A stretch of DNA of 64,000 nt, taken from NCBI RefSeq assembly GCF_030316895.1, contig NZ_JASZYV010000003.1, positions 558,001 to 622,000 of the forward strand, written 5' to 3'. A program made the translations under genes and the position numbers. Positions 7,385 to 15,717 of the stretch are shown one piece after another. Under the pieces are notes generated by a model. The model ran no database searches, was not told where the DNA came from, and saw nothing but the letters and a program-made list of their open reading frames with translations. The number at the start of each line of letters is the position of its first letter. Position 1 is the stretch's first letter. Origin of the DNA: Variovorax dokdonensis. Its GTDB lineage: Bacteria > Pseudomonadota > Gammaproteobacteria > Burkholderiales > Burkholderiaceae_C.

Positions 7385-9717
7385 GCGTCGGCGGCGGCCG
7401 GTTGGCGCTGATGCGCCAGTTGCTGAAGGTCTTCGACGATCTGCTTTTGCGACAGGATGCTCAGGTCGATCACCTCGCGCGCCTGGGCCACGTAGTAGGC
7501 CAGTTGTTCATCGCTGCGGGCCATCGATTGCGTGAGCGCCGTCTCGATGCGCTGCAACTGCGCGGCCAGCTTCTCGTTGGACTGGCCGAACTGCTGCACC
7601 GCGGCGCCGAAGGCATCGCCGAGGCTCGCCATCTCGACCGCGCTGCTGCCCACCTGCGCCGCCACGTCGGCCAGCTTGCCGGACTGCGCATCGGCTTCCT
7701 GCGCAAAGCGCTGGCCCACGCGCTCCATCAGGTCGGCGGAGGTGCTGACCAGCGCATCGATGGCCTCGCGCTGGCCGACGCTGGCATGGTTGACGGCGTC
7801 CAGCAGCGTCTGCAGTGTCTCGAGCATGCGGCTGCGCTCCTCGAGCATGGCGTTGTCGCGCACCATGCTGTCGGAGAGCTTGGTGCGCAGCTCGGCCACC
7901 ACGTCGGCGGCGGCACGAGGCGCTTCGGATGCGGCGTCCACCAGCCTGCCGATCTCGGCCAGCGTGTCCTGCGCCTGCGCTTGCGATTGCCGGGTGATGT
8001 CGCTCGCGGTGCGTTCGAGCGTCTGGCAGATGGCTTGCTGCTGCGCGTTGCTGTTCGTGATGGCCTGTTGCCATTGTTCCTGCAGCGCGCCGGACATGTC
8101 CTGCAGTGCCTGCGACCACGCGGCCAGGCGCGCTTCATCGCGCTCGGCCAGCCGCGCCTGCAAGGCTTGCTGCATGTCGCTCGCCTGCGCGTGCTGGGCG
8201 CTTGCATGATCGGCCAGCGTTTTCGAATGCTCGGCCAGCGCTTCGTTCCAGCGCTGGGCCACGCCCTGTGTGGCGCGATCGGCCTGCTCGGCCAGGCCCT
8301 GCATCTGACGCTCGACGCCTTCCTGAACCAATGCCCGAAGCGCAGCGGCTTCCCGGGTCACAGCTGCCATGGCCGACTCGACCGCCGGCTGGATGGCATC
8401 GCCTGCGGCGCGCGCGCCATCGACCAGGCTCTTTTGCAGGCTCTGGTCCACCGAGGCGGCCAGCGCGGCATACGCGGCTTCGGTGCGCGCCTGGAACTCC
8501 GCCTGGCTGGCCAGCAGATGTTCGTGGGTGGCGCGCTGCTGTTCGGCCAGGGTTCGGGCGATCGCCTCCTGCTGCTCGCCGATCGATTGCGCCAACACGC
8601 GCTGCTCCTGCGCCAGCGATTCGGCGACGGCGCCTTGCTGCCGGTCGATGACGGCCTGGAGGCTGCGCTGTTGCTCGTCGATGGAAGCGTGCATGCTGCG
8701 CTGCTGCGCATCGGTGGCCTCGCGTGCTTCGCGCTGCTGGCGGTCGATCGCGTCGCGCGTGGAGTCCAGCCGCTCGATCAGCGCGGGCAACGCTTCGCCC
8801 TGTCGGCGCAGCAATTCGGACGAAGCCTCGATGGCCGGCTGCATGGCGGCGCCGGCCGCGCGTGCGCCGTCCTCGAGGCTCTTGTGCAGCGTCTGCGCCA
8901 CCGCGGCGGCGAGGTCGGTGTAGGCGCTGCCGGCCTGCGACTGGAAGCGATCCTGCGTGGCCAGCAGTTGGGCATGGGTGGCCCGATGCTGTTCGGCCAT
9001 GGCACTCATGGCCGCCTCCAGCCGTTCGACCAGCGCCGGCAGGGCTTCGCCCTGGCGGCGCATGAGTTCGAACGATTCCTCGCGCCGCTGGGCGCGCGAG
9101 AAGGGGCGCAGCGTGCTGGCAATCTGCGCGTCGAGCAGGCGGGCGGCCTCGATGCGATCGCGCCGGCACAGGCTGGAGACCAGGCCCAGCATGGCCGAAG
9201 CGGCCACGCCGGCAATGGACGTGCCGAAAGCCAGTCCGAGGCCCTTCACGGGTTCGGCCAGCACCGCGCGGATGGCGTCGAGGTCGGTCGCATGTTCGAG
9301 CGCGAGGCCGGTGCCGCGCAGCGTGACCACCATGCCCAGGAAGGTACCCAGCATGCCCAGCAGCACCAGCAAGCCCGCGAGATAGGGCGTGAGCGACGGC
9401 CCCGGCAGGCCGACGCGCTCGCCTTCGATGCGCAGGCGAACGGCGCCTTGCAGCGATGGGTGTACGCGGGCAAGCCAATCGCCCAGGTTGGCGGGCGCCT
9501 GGGCGGCGTCGCGCTCCAGGGCTTCGCGCAGCGTGCTGGTGGCGCGATCGAAAGCGAACAGCTCCAGGGCGCCCGACACGTAGAAGACCAGAATCAGCAA
9601 GCTGATCCCCAATGCGATGGTGTTGGTGCCGATGTAGCCAAAGCCGATCCAGCACACCGTGGCCAACCCAGCCACAAATGCCAGGCGTTGTGCCAGGCGT
9701 TCAATCAATCTGTTCAT
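7381..9717 (-). CDS. DUF802 protein: MotA/TolQ-like membrane core with long coiled-coil tail
   Basis: 778 residues from the ATG at 9717, which overlaps the DUF3348 stop as ATGA. Four membrane helices lie near residues 12-30, 33-50, 110-135 and 157-184; the last two (LVLLGMLGTFLGMVVTLRG and GLGLAFGTSIAGVAASAML) match the pore helices of MotA/TolQ/ExbB proteins. About 590 residues of Gln/Glu/Ala-rich coiled coil follow, predicted to lie in the cytoplasm, with near-repeats 150 residues apart. DUF802 is a Pfam family noted for repeats. The ORF remains open to 9855, but the overlap and the hydrophobic N-terminus favour 9717. Likely the ion-channel partner of the downstream OmpA-like subunit. Confidence 0.85.
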   Translation of the reverse strand: MNRLIERLAQRLAFVAGLATVCWIGFGYIGTNTIALGISLLILVFYVSGALELFAFDRATSTLREALERDAAQAPANLGDWLARVHPSLQGAVRLRIEGERVGLPGPSLTPYLAGLLVLLGMLGTFLGMVVTLRGTGLALEHATDLDAIRAVLAEPVKGLGLAFGTSIAGVAASAMLGLVSSLCRRDRIEAARLLDAQIASTLRPFSRAQRREESFELMRRQGEALPALVERLEAAMSAMAEQHRATHAQLLATQDRFQSQAGSAYTDLAAAVAQTLHKSLEDGARAAGAAMQPAIEASSELLRRQGEALPALIERLDSTRDAIDRQQREAREATDAQQRSMHASIDEQQRSLQAVIDRQQGAVAESLAQEQRVLAQSIGEQQEAIARTLAEQQRATHEHLLASQAEFQARTEAAYAALAASVDQSLQKSLVDGARAAGDAIQPAVESAMAAVTREAAALRALVQEGVERQMQGLAEQADRATQGVAQRWNEALAEHSKTLADHASAQHAQASDMQQALQARLAERDEARLAAWSQALQDMSGALQEQWQQAITNSNAQQQAICQTLERTASDITRQSQAQAQDTLAEIGRLVDAASEAPRAAADVVAELRTKLSDSMVRDNAMLEERSRMLETLQTLLDAVNHASVGQREAIDALVSTSADLMERVGQRFAQEADAQSGKLADVAAQVGSSAVEMASLGDAFGAAVQQFGQSNEKLAAQLQRIETALTQSMARSDEQLAYYVAQAREVIDLSILSQKQIVEDLQQLAHQRQPAAADA
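8377..8547 (-). repeat. Second copy of ~57-residue internal repeat in DUF802 tail
   Basis: Codes for a segment from AEQQRATHEHLLASQ through LQKSLVDGARAAGDAIQPAVE. It aligns without gaps with the segment at 8827-8997 (AEQHRATHAQLLATQ ... LHKSLEDGARAAGAAMQPAIE); the two starts are exactly 450 bases apart. This is an internal duplication of the coiled-coil tail. Confidence 0.85.
8827..8997 (-). repeat. First copy of ~57-residue internal repeat in DUF802 tail
   Basis: Codes for AEQHRATHAQLLATQ through DGARAAGAAMQPAIE, the partner of 8377-8547. A second shorter repeat, RRQGEALPALVERLE / RRQGEALPALIERLD, brackets this copy, showing that the tail grew by duplication of units. Confidence 0.85.
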
Positions 9718-10565
9718 GTTCTCGTCGTAGTCGGGGGTACGGCAGCGCCGTGCCCCTGGCGAAGGGCTTCCACGAGCCCCTGCACCGGATGAAAGCGGAT
9801 CTCGAGTTCGGCCATCAGCAAGGCCTGCATGTCCTGGCTGAAAGCCGGCAACCAACGTCGGCCTCGCACCGGCGCGGCACCGGGCCTTGCGGCGGGCGCT
9901 TCGTCGCCGGGCGCCTCACCCTCGGCAGCCTCCGCAGCCTCCGCAGCTTCGGCAGCTTCGGCAGCGGCCTTCAGCGCCGCCGCGTCGTCCGCGCGCTGCA
10001 GCCGCTCGAAGTAGCGACCGAGCATGCCGGGCAACGGCGCAAGCAGGCGCTGCTCCTGGTGGCCCAGCACCTGCTCCATCACCGTGTCGACAGCGGCCAG
10101 GCGCGCCAGTTCGGGCGAGACCTGGGCCATCCGGGCACGCAACCGCTCACGCAGCCGCTCGATGCTCTGCGACATCGCCAGTTGCCGCGACAGGTAGCGC
10201 TGCCGGCAGACAGCGGCATCGGCCGCCCGGTCCTTGGGGTCCTGTGGCGGCGTCACCGCCGGCATGGCGGCCATGGCGCGCACGTCTTCGGCGATGGCGG
10301 CGACCAGCGATTCATGCACGCGCCTTGCCTGCGCCGCATCGAGCTCGGCGGATTCCACCTGTGCAGGCGCCGACGCCTGCGGCTGCGCATCGAGCGCCGC
10401 CGAAAGCGGAATGGCGTCCGTCCAGCGCAGCCATTGGCTCATTTGCTGGGCGAAATCCTGCCGGGGGGGATGGGATATGGCGTCGTGGGGACCGGCCTCC
10501 GAGCCAGCCAGACGATGCAGCAAGCGAAGGAGGGCCGAGCCGGTGACACCCGTGCGACCTGTCAC
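9714..10565 (-). CDS. DUF3348 protein, first gene of stator-like operon
   Basis: 283 residues, GTG start at 10565 (no strong ribosome binding site, so the start is uncertain). No signal peptide or membrane helix. The N-terminal half includes PRQDFAQQMSQWLRWTDAIPLSAAL; the middle is helical with many arginines (CRQRYLSRQLAMSQSIERLRERLRARM); an Ala-Ala-Glu tract from a 9-base tandem repeat separates it from a C-terminal block WLPAFSQDMQALLMAELEIRFHPVQGLVEAL. This corresponds to DUF3348, a Burkholderiales-centred family of unknown function that accompanies DUF802. Its stop overlaps the DUF802 start. Confidence 0.82.
   Translation of the reverse strand: MTGRTGVTGSALLRLLHRLAGSEAGPHDAISHPPRQDFAQQMSQWLRWTDAIPLSAALDAQPQASAPAQVESAELDAAQARRVHESLVAAIAEDVRAMAAMPAVTPPQDPKDRAADAAVCRQRYLSRQLAMSQSIERLRERLRARMAQVSPELARLAAVDTVMEQVLGHQEQRLLAPLPGMLGRYFERLQRADDAAALKAAAEAAEAAEAAEAAEGEAPGDEAPAARPGAAPVRGRRWLPAFSQDMQALLMAELEIRFHPVQGLVEALRQGHGAAVPPTTTRT
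9922..9966. repeat. Five 9-base tandem units encoding (Ala-Ala-Glu)n
   Basis: Units of the form TCSGCAGCY repeat five times on the plus strand, reading as an AAE tract inside DUF3348 on the minus strand. It probably codes a flexible helical linker and may vary in length between strains. Confidence 0.75.
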
Positions 10566-10646
10566 GTGCTCGAAAGGGGCAATTGTGAAAAACCTGGCAG
10601 TCTAGCCGATGGGTGTATCCGGACCTGTAACGCAGCCGAGCCGGTT

Positions 10647-11699
10647 CTAGCCCAGCGCCAGCACCTGCCGGGCGAGGGTTTCGATGCCGACTTCGTCCAG
10701 CACATCCGCCGGCACGGTCTGCCGGTCGCTCCACGCCGAAAAGTGCCGCGCCTGAGAGCGCTCGTAGAGCGGGTCGTAGTGCTCGGTCATCAGTTCGGCG
10801 AGCAGCGGCTCGAATTCGCCGTCCCGTGCCCATTGCTGCCAGCGCTGGACGTTCTCCTTGCCTTGCAAGTCCTTGAGCGGCGCGAGTTGGCCGGCGAGCC
10901 TCTCGCGGTCCTGCGTCAGGTAGACGTAGTCGCGCAGCAGGTAGGCAAGGCGTGCCGGCAGCCCGGCTTTCAGCTCGATCAGCCGCGGCGCGGCGCGCAT
11001 TCGCGCCACCAGCGGCAGTGGCAGCGACAGCCGCCCGATGCGCGCGCTTTCGGCTTCGACGTACAGCGGCCTGGCCAGGTCGATGCCTGCCAGCGCGCCG
11101 TGCAGCAGCGTCTCGAAATGCTTTTGCGTGGGCTGCGGCTGGCCGGGCATGCCACCCAGCAACGAGCCCTTGTGGCTGGCCAGTTCCTCCAGGTCGACCA
11201 CCTGCGCGCCCTGCCGCGACAACGCCTGCAACACACGCGTCTTGGCGCTGCCGGTGGCGCCGCAGATCACGCGCAGGTCGAGCCCGGGGCAGATCGTGTC
11301 GAGCTGCTCCACCACGTGACGGCGAAAAGCCTTGTAGCCGCCGGCGAGTTGCTGCGCATCCCAGCCGACCAGACGCATCACCGTCACCATCGAGCCGCTG
11401 CGCATGCCTCCGCGCCAGCAATACACCAGCGGGCGCCAGTTGGCGGGCTGCTCGGGAAAGCGTTCGCGCAGGTGGCGGGCGATGTTCTGCGCCACCATGG
11501 CCGCGCCCACGCGCCGGGCCTCGAAGGCGCCGGTCTGCACGTAGATCGTGCCGACGACGTGGCGCTCCTCGTCGTCCAGCACGGGGCAGTTGATGGCCCC
11601 GGGTATGTGGTCTTGCGCGAACTCGGCTGGAGAACGCGCGTCGATGATGGTGTCGAACGCGTGCATGTCGGGCACGCGCACAGGGACGTTGTGGCTCAC
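10647..11699 (-). CDS. mnmH: tRNA 2-selenouridine synthase
   Basis: 350 residues, GTG start at 11699. The N-terminal rhodanese domain carries VYCWRGGMRSGS with the catalytic Cys (about residue 94); the C-terminal part has a P-loop, GATGSAKTRVL, followed by QVVDLEELASHKGSLLGG, both typical of MnmH/SelU. It replaces sulfur by selenium in 2-thiouridine at the wobble position of tRNAs for Lys, Glu and Gln, using selenophosphate. It lies divergent from selD, which makes that selenophosphate, with 81 bases between starts, so both may share a control region. Confidence 0.95.
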   Translation of the reverse strand: MSHNVPVRVPDMHAFDTIIDARSPAEFAQDHIPGAINCPVLDDEERHVVGTIYVQTGAFEARRVGAAMVAQNIARHLRERFPEQPANWRPLVYCWRGGMRSGSMVTVMRLVGWDAQQLAGGYKAFRRHVVEQLDTICPGLDLRVICGATGSAKTRVLQALSRQGAQVVDLEELASHKGSLLGGMPGQPQPTQKHFETLLHGALAGIDLARPLYVEAESARIGRLSLPLPLVARMRAAPRLIELKAGLPARLAYLLRDYVYLTQDRERLAGQLAPLKDLQGKENVQRWQQWARDGEFEPLLAELMTEHYDPLYERSQARHFSAWSDRQTVPADVLDEVGIETLARQVLALG

Positions 11700-11780
11700 C
11701 GCGCGAGCCCCTCGGGGCGCTGCGCCCATGCACAATCGTCGTTCTCGGCCTGCGATGGCCGAACCCACTCTTGACGCCAG

Positions 11781-12842
11781 ATGACGATGACGGACCGAAT
11801 TGCGCTCACTTCCTTCTCTCACGGTGGCGGCTGCGGCTGCAAGATCGCGCCGGGCCTGCTCGCGCAGATTCTGGCACGCGCACCGCAGGGCCTGGTGCCG
11901 CCGCAGTTGCTGGTCGGCACCGAGACGGCCGACGATGCCGCCGTCTACCAGTTCAACGATACGCAGGCGCTGGTGGCCACCACCGACTTCTTCACGCCGA
12001 TCGTGGACGATCCGTTCGACTTCGGACGCATCGCCGCGACCAACGCCCTGTCCGACATTTACGCCATGGGCGGCACGCCCATCCTGGCCCTCGCGCTGGT
12101 GGGCATGCCCATTGCCCAGCTGCCGCCGGAAGTCATCGGCCGCGTGCTCGAAGGCGGCGCCGCCGTTTGCCGCGATGCCGGCATTCCGATCGCGGGCGGG
12201 CACAGCATCGACGTGCTCGAACCCATCTATGGTTTGGTGGGACTGGGGCTCGTGCATCCGGACCGTGTGCGCCGCAACAGCGATGCCCGCGCCGGCGACG
12301 CCCTGGTGCTGGGCAAGCCATTGGGCGTCGGCATTCTTTCGGCCGCGCTGAAGAAAGGCGTGCTGGGAGACGACGGCTATGCGCAGATGCTGCGCCATAC
12401 CACCCAACTCAATCGGGTCGGCAGCCAACTGGCCCAGCTCGAAGGCGTTCACGCCATGACCGACGTGACGGGCTTCGGCCTCGCCGGCCATCTGCTGGAG
12501 ATGTGCCGGGGCGCAAAGTTGTCGGCCCAGGTGCGGCTGCCCGATCTGCCGCTGATCGACATCGCCGCACGCTTTGCCGAGCAGGGCATGGCCACCGGCG
12601 CATCGGCCCGGAACTGGACGGGCTATGGCGCCGAAGTCGACTGGCCCCTGGACGCGCCTGAATGGCAGCGCGCGATCGTCTCCGATCCGCAGACCAGCGG
12701 CGGCCTGCTGGTGAGCTGCGCCGCCGAATCGGCCGATGCGGTGCGAGCGGCGTTCGTCGACGCCGGCTTCGAGCAGGCTTCGATCATCGGGCGCATGGAA
12801 GAAAGCGCAGACACGCCGCGCCTGCGCTTCGTGCGGGACTGA
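11781..12842 (+). CDS. selD: Selenide, water dikinase (selenophosphate synthase)
   Basis: 353 residues. HGGGCGCKI at residues 14-22 holds the catalytic Cys (Cys18, matching Cys17 of the E. coli enzyme) and Lys21; the codon is TGC, so this is a cysteine, not a selenocysteine, form. Downstream are TDFFTPIVDDPFDFGRIAATNALSDIYAMGG, AGGHSID and TDVTGFGLAGHLLEM, the ATP- and Mg-binding landmarks of SelD. It makes selenophosphate from selenide and ATP. Only mnmH is seen as a user here; selA/selB and a Sec-tRNA gene are not in the window. Confidence 0.97.
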   Translation: MTMTDRIALTSFSHGGGCGCKIAPGLLAQILARAPQGLVPPQLLVGTETADDAAVYQFNDTQALVATTDFFTPIVDDPFDFGRIAATNALSDIYAMGGTPILALALVGMPIAQLPPEVIGRVLEGGAAVCRDAGIPIAGGHSIDVLEPIYGLVGLGLVHPDRVRRNSDARAGDALVLGKPLGVGILSAALKKGVLGDDGYAQMLRHTTQLNRVGSQLAQLEGVHAMTDVTGFGLAGHLLEMCRGAKLSAQVRLPDLPLIDIAARFAEQGMATGASARNWTGYGAEVDWPLDAPEWQRAIVSDPQTSGGLLVSCAAESADAVRAAFVDAGFEQASIIGRMEESADTPRLRFVRD

Positions 12843-12857
12843 GCGGCCTACTGCGCC

Positions 12858-13838
12858 CTACTGCTTGGCGGTCGTCGGCGCAGTGGCTGGCGAAGAGGCC
12901 GGTGCCGCCGCCGGGGCGCCGCCAGCCAGGATCTGCGCGCGGAAGGCCCTGAGCCGCGCCTTCATGCGGCGTTCGTTCACGAGGCCCATGCGCACCATGA
13001 TCTTCTGTCCGGCGGACATCGACTCCAGGCGCGGGTCGGCAAACTCGTAGTGCGCCCACGGGCGGGACATCGGGACGTCGCTCTTGACCTCGACGCGGGT
13101 CACGCGAACGGGCTCGGTCGGCTCGGGGGCCGACAGCAGGTGGTCGATGACGGCCACAAGCCGATCGTTGAAGTAGCGGCTGCCATAGCCCAGTTCTTCG
13201 TACGCCTCCTGGAACAGCGGGTACAGCCGGAAATACAGGCGCGCGGCACTCGCGGCATCGACCGACTCGGCCAGCAGCACCATGGGGGTGTAGCGCCCGG
13301 CGTTGTCGGCCGCGATGACCTGCGAATCACCCTCGCCGCTCACCATGAACTGCGGCGCGGTGGTCTGCACCGGCCACATGCGAGAAGGCGCATATTCGCG
13401 CGGCAGGTTGTCCACCGTGGCCACGAAGCGGCGGATGAAGCCATCCACCTGCAACATGCCGCCCACGCTCTTCTTGCCGATCAGCTCGTTGAGCGCAGAC
13501 GTGACGCGCGGATCGGACTCGCCCACGCGCGGCAGGTTGGCATCGGGCGGCGTCTGGATCGGGTGCAGCGGCGGCGTCCCGGCCTGCTGCTGCCCAGGCA
13601 GCGGCATGTCCGACGGCGGCGCGGCAGGTGCCTGCGGCGGCATGTCCGGCGGCGCGGCCGGTAGCGTGGATGACTGCTGCTCGCGCTGGGAAGGCGATGT
13701 GATTCCCGGAATGTTCAGATCCGGCCAACGCCACCAGATGAAGGCGCCGATGAGCAACAGAAGAATGAGGACCACGTAGATCCAGATCGAAGGCTCCTGC
13801 CGGTGTCGACGGGCCTGGCGGGGGTCGCGTTCTGCCAT
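12858..13838 (-). CDS. DUF3014 domain membrane-anchored protein
   Basis: 326 residues with a single N-terminal membrane helix (about residues 18-40, WIYVVLILLLLIGAFIWWRW), then a Pro/Gln-rich linker (residues 50-105) and a conserved domain starting SDPRVTSALNELIGKKSVGGMLQVDGFIRRFVATVDNLPREYAPSRMWPV, which fits DUF3014. It should face the periplasm. The C-terminus is Ala/Pro/Thr-rich. Function is unknown. It converges with selD, only 15 bases apart. Confidence 0.8.
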   Translation of the reverse strand: MAERDPRQARRHRQEPSIWIYVVLILLLLIGAFIWWRWPDLNIPGITSPSQREQQSSTLPAAPPDMPPQAPAAPPSDMPLPGQQQAGTPPLHPIQTPPDANLPRVGESDPRVTSALNELIGKKSVGGMLQVDGFIRRFVATVDNLPREYAPSRMWPVQTTAPQFMVSGEGDSQVIAADNAGRYTPMVLLAESVDAASAARLYFRLYPLFQEAYEELGYGSRYFNDRLVAVIDHLLSAPEPTEPVRVTRVEVKSDVPMSRPWAHYEFADPRLESMSAGQKIMVRMGLVNERRMKARLRAFRAQILAGGAPAAAPASSPATAPTTAKQ

Positions 13839-13919
13839 GTGGTCGATCCTATCGTGTGCCAGCCATCGGCGGCATCAGGGCCGTTGCTGTGGCGTAACGT
13901 CCGGTGACAATCGCGTGCG

Positions 13920-14987
13920 TCAAGCCGGACGGTGCGCGCGGAGCGCCGCGGCCAGTTCGCGCGTGAGTTGCGCGGCCGGGATCGGCTTGCATCCGCTGGC
14001 GTTCTGGCCAGACCAGAGCGGCGAGAAATCGCCGCTTCCCTGCGCCTCGGCCGCGGCGCGCAGTGGCGCGATGGCGGCCGTGGCCAACGGAAACTCGGGC
14101 GGCGCATCGCTCATCGCGCCGACTTCGCGAATGATGCGGTTGACGATGCCGCGCGCAGGCCGGCCGGTGAACAGCCGCGTCAGGGCCGTGTGGCGCGCCC
14201 CTTCGCCGGCCAGTGCCGCCCGGTGTGCGGCGCTGATCGTCGATTCCGGGCACAGCAGGTAGGCCGTGCCCACCTGCGCGCCGGCTGCGCCCACGTCGAG
14301 CGCGGCGGCAATCCCCTGCGAGTCAGCGATGCCGCCAGCTGCAATGACGGGCTTGTCGATGGCGCGCACGATCTGCGGCACCAGCGCCAGCGTGCCCATC
14401 TGCCGCGTCAAGTCGTCGGACATGAAATGCCCCCTGTGGCCGCCGGCCTCCAACCCCTGCGCGATGATCACATCGGCGCCCTGCTCGGCCAGCCAGCAGG
14501 CCTCTTCGACAGTCGTCGCCGACGCGATCACCTTGGCGCCCCAGGCGCGCACGCGTTGCAGCAGCGCCGGCACCGGCAGCCCGAAATGGAAGCTCACGAC
14601 CGGCGGACGGTACTGTGCAAGAAGATCGGCCGCCTGCTCGCTGAACGGCAGGCGCCCCGCACCCGCGCCGATGCCGGCGGGGTCGATGCCCAACTCCGCG
14701 TAATACGGGCCGAGCGTCTCGCGCCAGCGGGCTTCGCGTGAAGCATCCGGCTCAGGCGGCACGTGGCAGAAGAAATTGACGTTGAACGGCCTGGACGAGG
14801 CATCGCGGATGGCCTGCAGTTCGCTGCGCAGAGCATCGGGCCCGAGCATCGCGCACGGCAGAGAACCCAGCGCGCCCGCGCTGCTGACGGCAATGGCCAT
14901 CGCACTGCCCTGCGCACCGGCCATCGGCGCCTGGATGAGGGGCAGCTCGATGCCCAACAGTTCGCACAGACGATCGGTCGCCGCCAT
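13920..14987 (-). CDS. NAD(P)H-dependent flavin oxidoreductase / nitronate monooxygenase family
   Basis: 355 residues, TIM-barrel flavoprotein. Key blocks: LPLIQAPMAGAQGSAMAIAVSSAGALGSL near the N-terminus, VVSFHFGLP, ADVIIAQGLEAGGHRGHF (FMN-phosphate region) and PVIAAGGIADSQGIAAALDVGAAGAQVGTAYL. Members oxidise nitronates or act as enoyl reductases with FMN. The ATG at 14987 is taken as start because it falls 4 bases after the stop of the FrnE-like gene, giving a two-gene operon; the frame is open to 15023. A second, less similar family member lies at 54662-55618. Confidence 0.88.
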   Translation of the reverse strand: MAATDRLCELLGIELPLIQAPMAGAQGSAMAIAVSSAGALGSLPCAMLGPDALRSELQAIRDASSRPFNVNFFCHVPPEPDASREARWRETLGPYYAELGIDPAGIGAGAGRLPFSEQAADLLAQYRPPVVSFHFGLPVPALLQRVRAWGAKVIASATTVEEACWLAEQGADVIIAQGLEAGGHRGHFMSDDLTRQMGTLALVPQIVRAIDKPVIAAGGIADSQGIAAALDVGAAGAQVGTAYLLCPESTISAAHRAALAGEGARHTALTRLFTGRPARGIVNRIIREVGAMSDAPPEFPLATAAIAPLRAAAEAQGSGDFSPLWSGQNASGCKPIPAAQLTRELAAALRAHRPA

Positions 14988-14991
14988 CGTC

Positions 14992-15672
14992 TCAGGCCTC
15001 CTGCGTGTCGCGAGGAGCCGCACCGGCGATCTGCCGGAGTGCGCGCTCGAAGAGTTCGGCCGGTTGGCCGCCCGAGATCAGATGCTGGTTGTTGAAGATG
15101 ATCGCGGGCACCGAATGAATGCCGGCGCCGGTGTACATGTGCTCGCGTTCGCGCGTCTCGGCCGCGAACTCGTCGCTCGCCAGAATCTCGGCGGCGCGCT
15201 GCGTGTCGAGCCCGGCCTCACCGGCCAGGCGGACCAGCAGGTCGTGGTCGGAGGGGCTCAGGCCATCGCTGAAGTAAGCCTTGAACAGCGCCTTCTTCAA
15301 CGCGTGCTGCTTGGCCAGATCGACCTCTTCGGCCCAATGCAACAGGCGATGCGCGTCGAAGGTGTTCCACACGCGCTTGCGCCGCCCCAGGTCGAAATCG
15401 AAGCCGACGGTCGCGCCGCGCCGGCGAAGGTGCTCGCCATTGGCACGCACCTGCTCTTCGCTGATGCCGTATTTCTCGGTCAGGTGCTCGATGGAGTCCT
15501 GCCCCTCGGGCGCCATGTGCGGATTGAGTTCGAAGGGCTGGAAGTGCAGCTCGGCGCGAATGTCCGGCGCTACGCGGCCCAGCGCCTGCTCCAGCGCGCC
15601 CAGGCCGACGGCGCACCATGGGCAGGAAACGTCGGACACGAAATCGATGCGAAGGGTGGTCGGTGTGCTCAT
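14992..15672 (-). CDS. DsbA-family oxidoreductase (FrnE-like)
   Basis: 226 residues from the ATG at 15672, no signal peptide, so cytoplasmic. The thioredoxin-like active site is FVSDVSCPWCAVGLGALEQAL with CPWC; GIHSVPAIIFNNQHLISGGQP near residue 190 is the cis-Pro loop. This matches the FrnE/2-hydroxychromene-2-carboxylate isomerase-like group, which isomerise or reduce disulfides or aromatic substrates, often in stress response. Coupled to the downstream flavin oxidoreductase. Confidence 0.9.
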   Translation of the reverse strand: MSTPTTLRIDFVSDVSCPWCAVGLGALEQALGRVAPDIRAELHFQPFELNPHMAPEGQDSIEHLTEKYGISEEQVRANGEHLRRRGATVGFDFDLGRRKRVWNTFDAHRLLHWAEEVDLAKQHALKKALFKAYFSDGLSPSDHDLLVRLAGEAGLDTQRAAEILASDEFAAETREREHMYTGAGIHSVPAIIFNNQHLISGGQPAELFERALRQIAGAAPRDTQEA

Positions 15673-15717
15673 GCGTCCATTCTCCACCCGCCGGGCCATG
15701 GCTTAGGGCGAGCGGGG

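Noticed and set aside
5932..10565. Possible Zorya-type phage-defence locus
   Set aside because: MotA/MotB-like genes with a long tail are present, but no helicase, nuclease or ZorC-like gene accompanies them; kept as an uncharacterised stator-like system instead.
9612..11774. 720-residue plus-strand ORF across DUF3348 and mnmH
   Set aside because: Antisense to convincing genes; low-complexity translation.
11820..11850. Selenocysteine codon in selD
   Set aside because: The active-site codons are TGC (Cys), not TGA, so no SECIS element or readthrough is needed.
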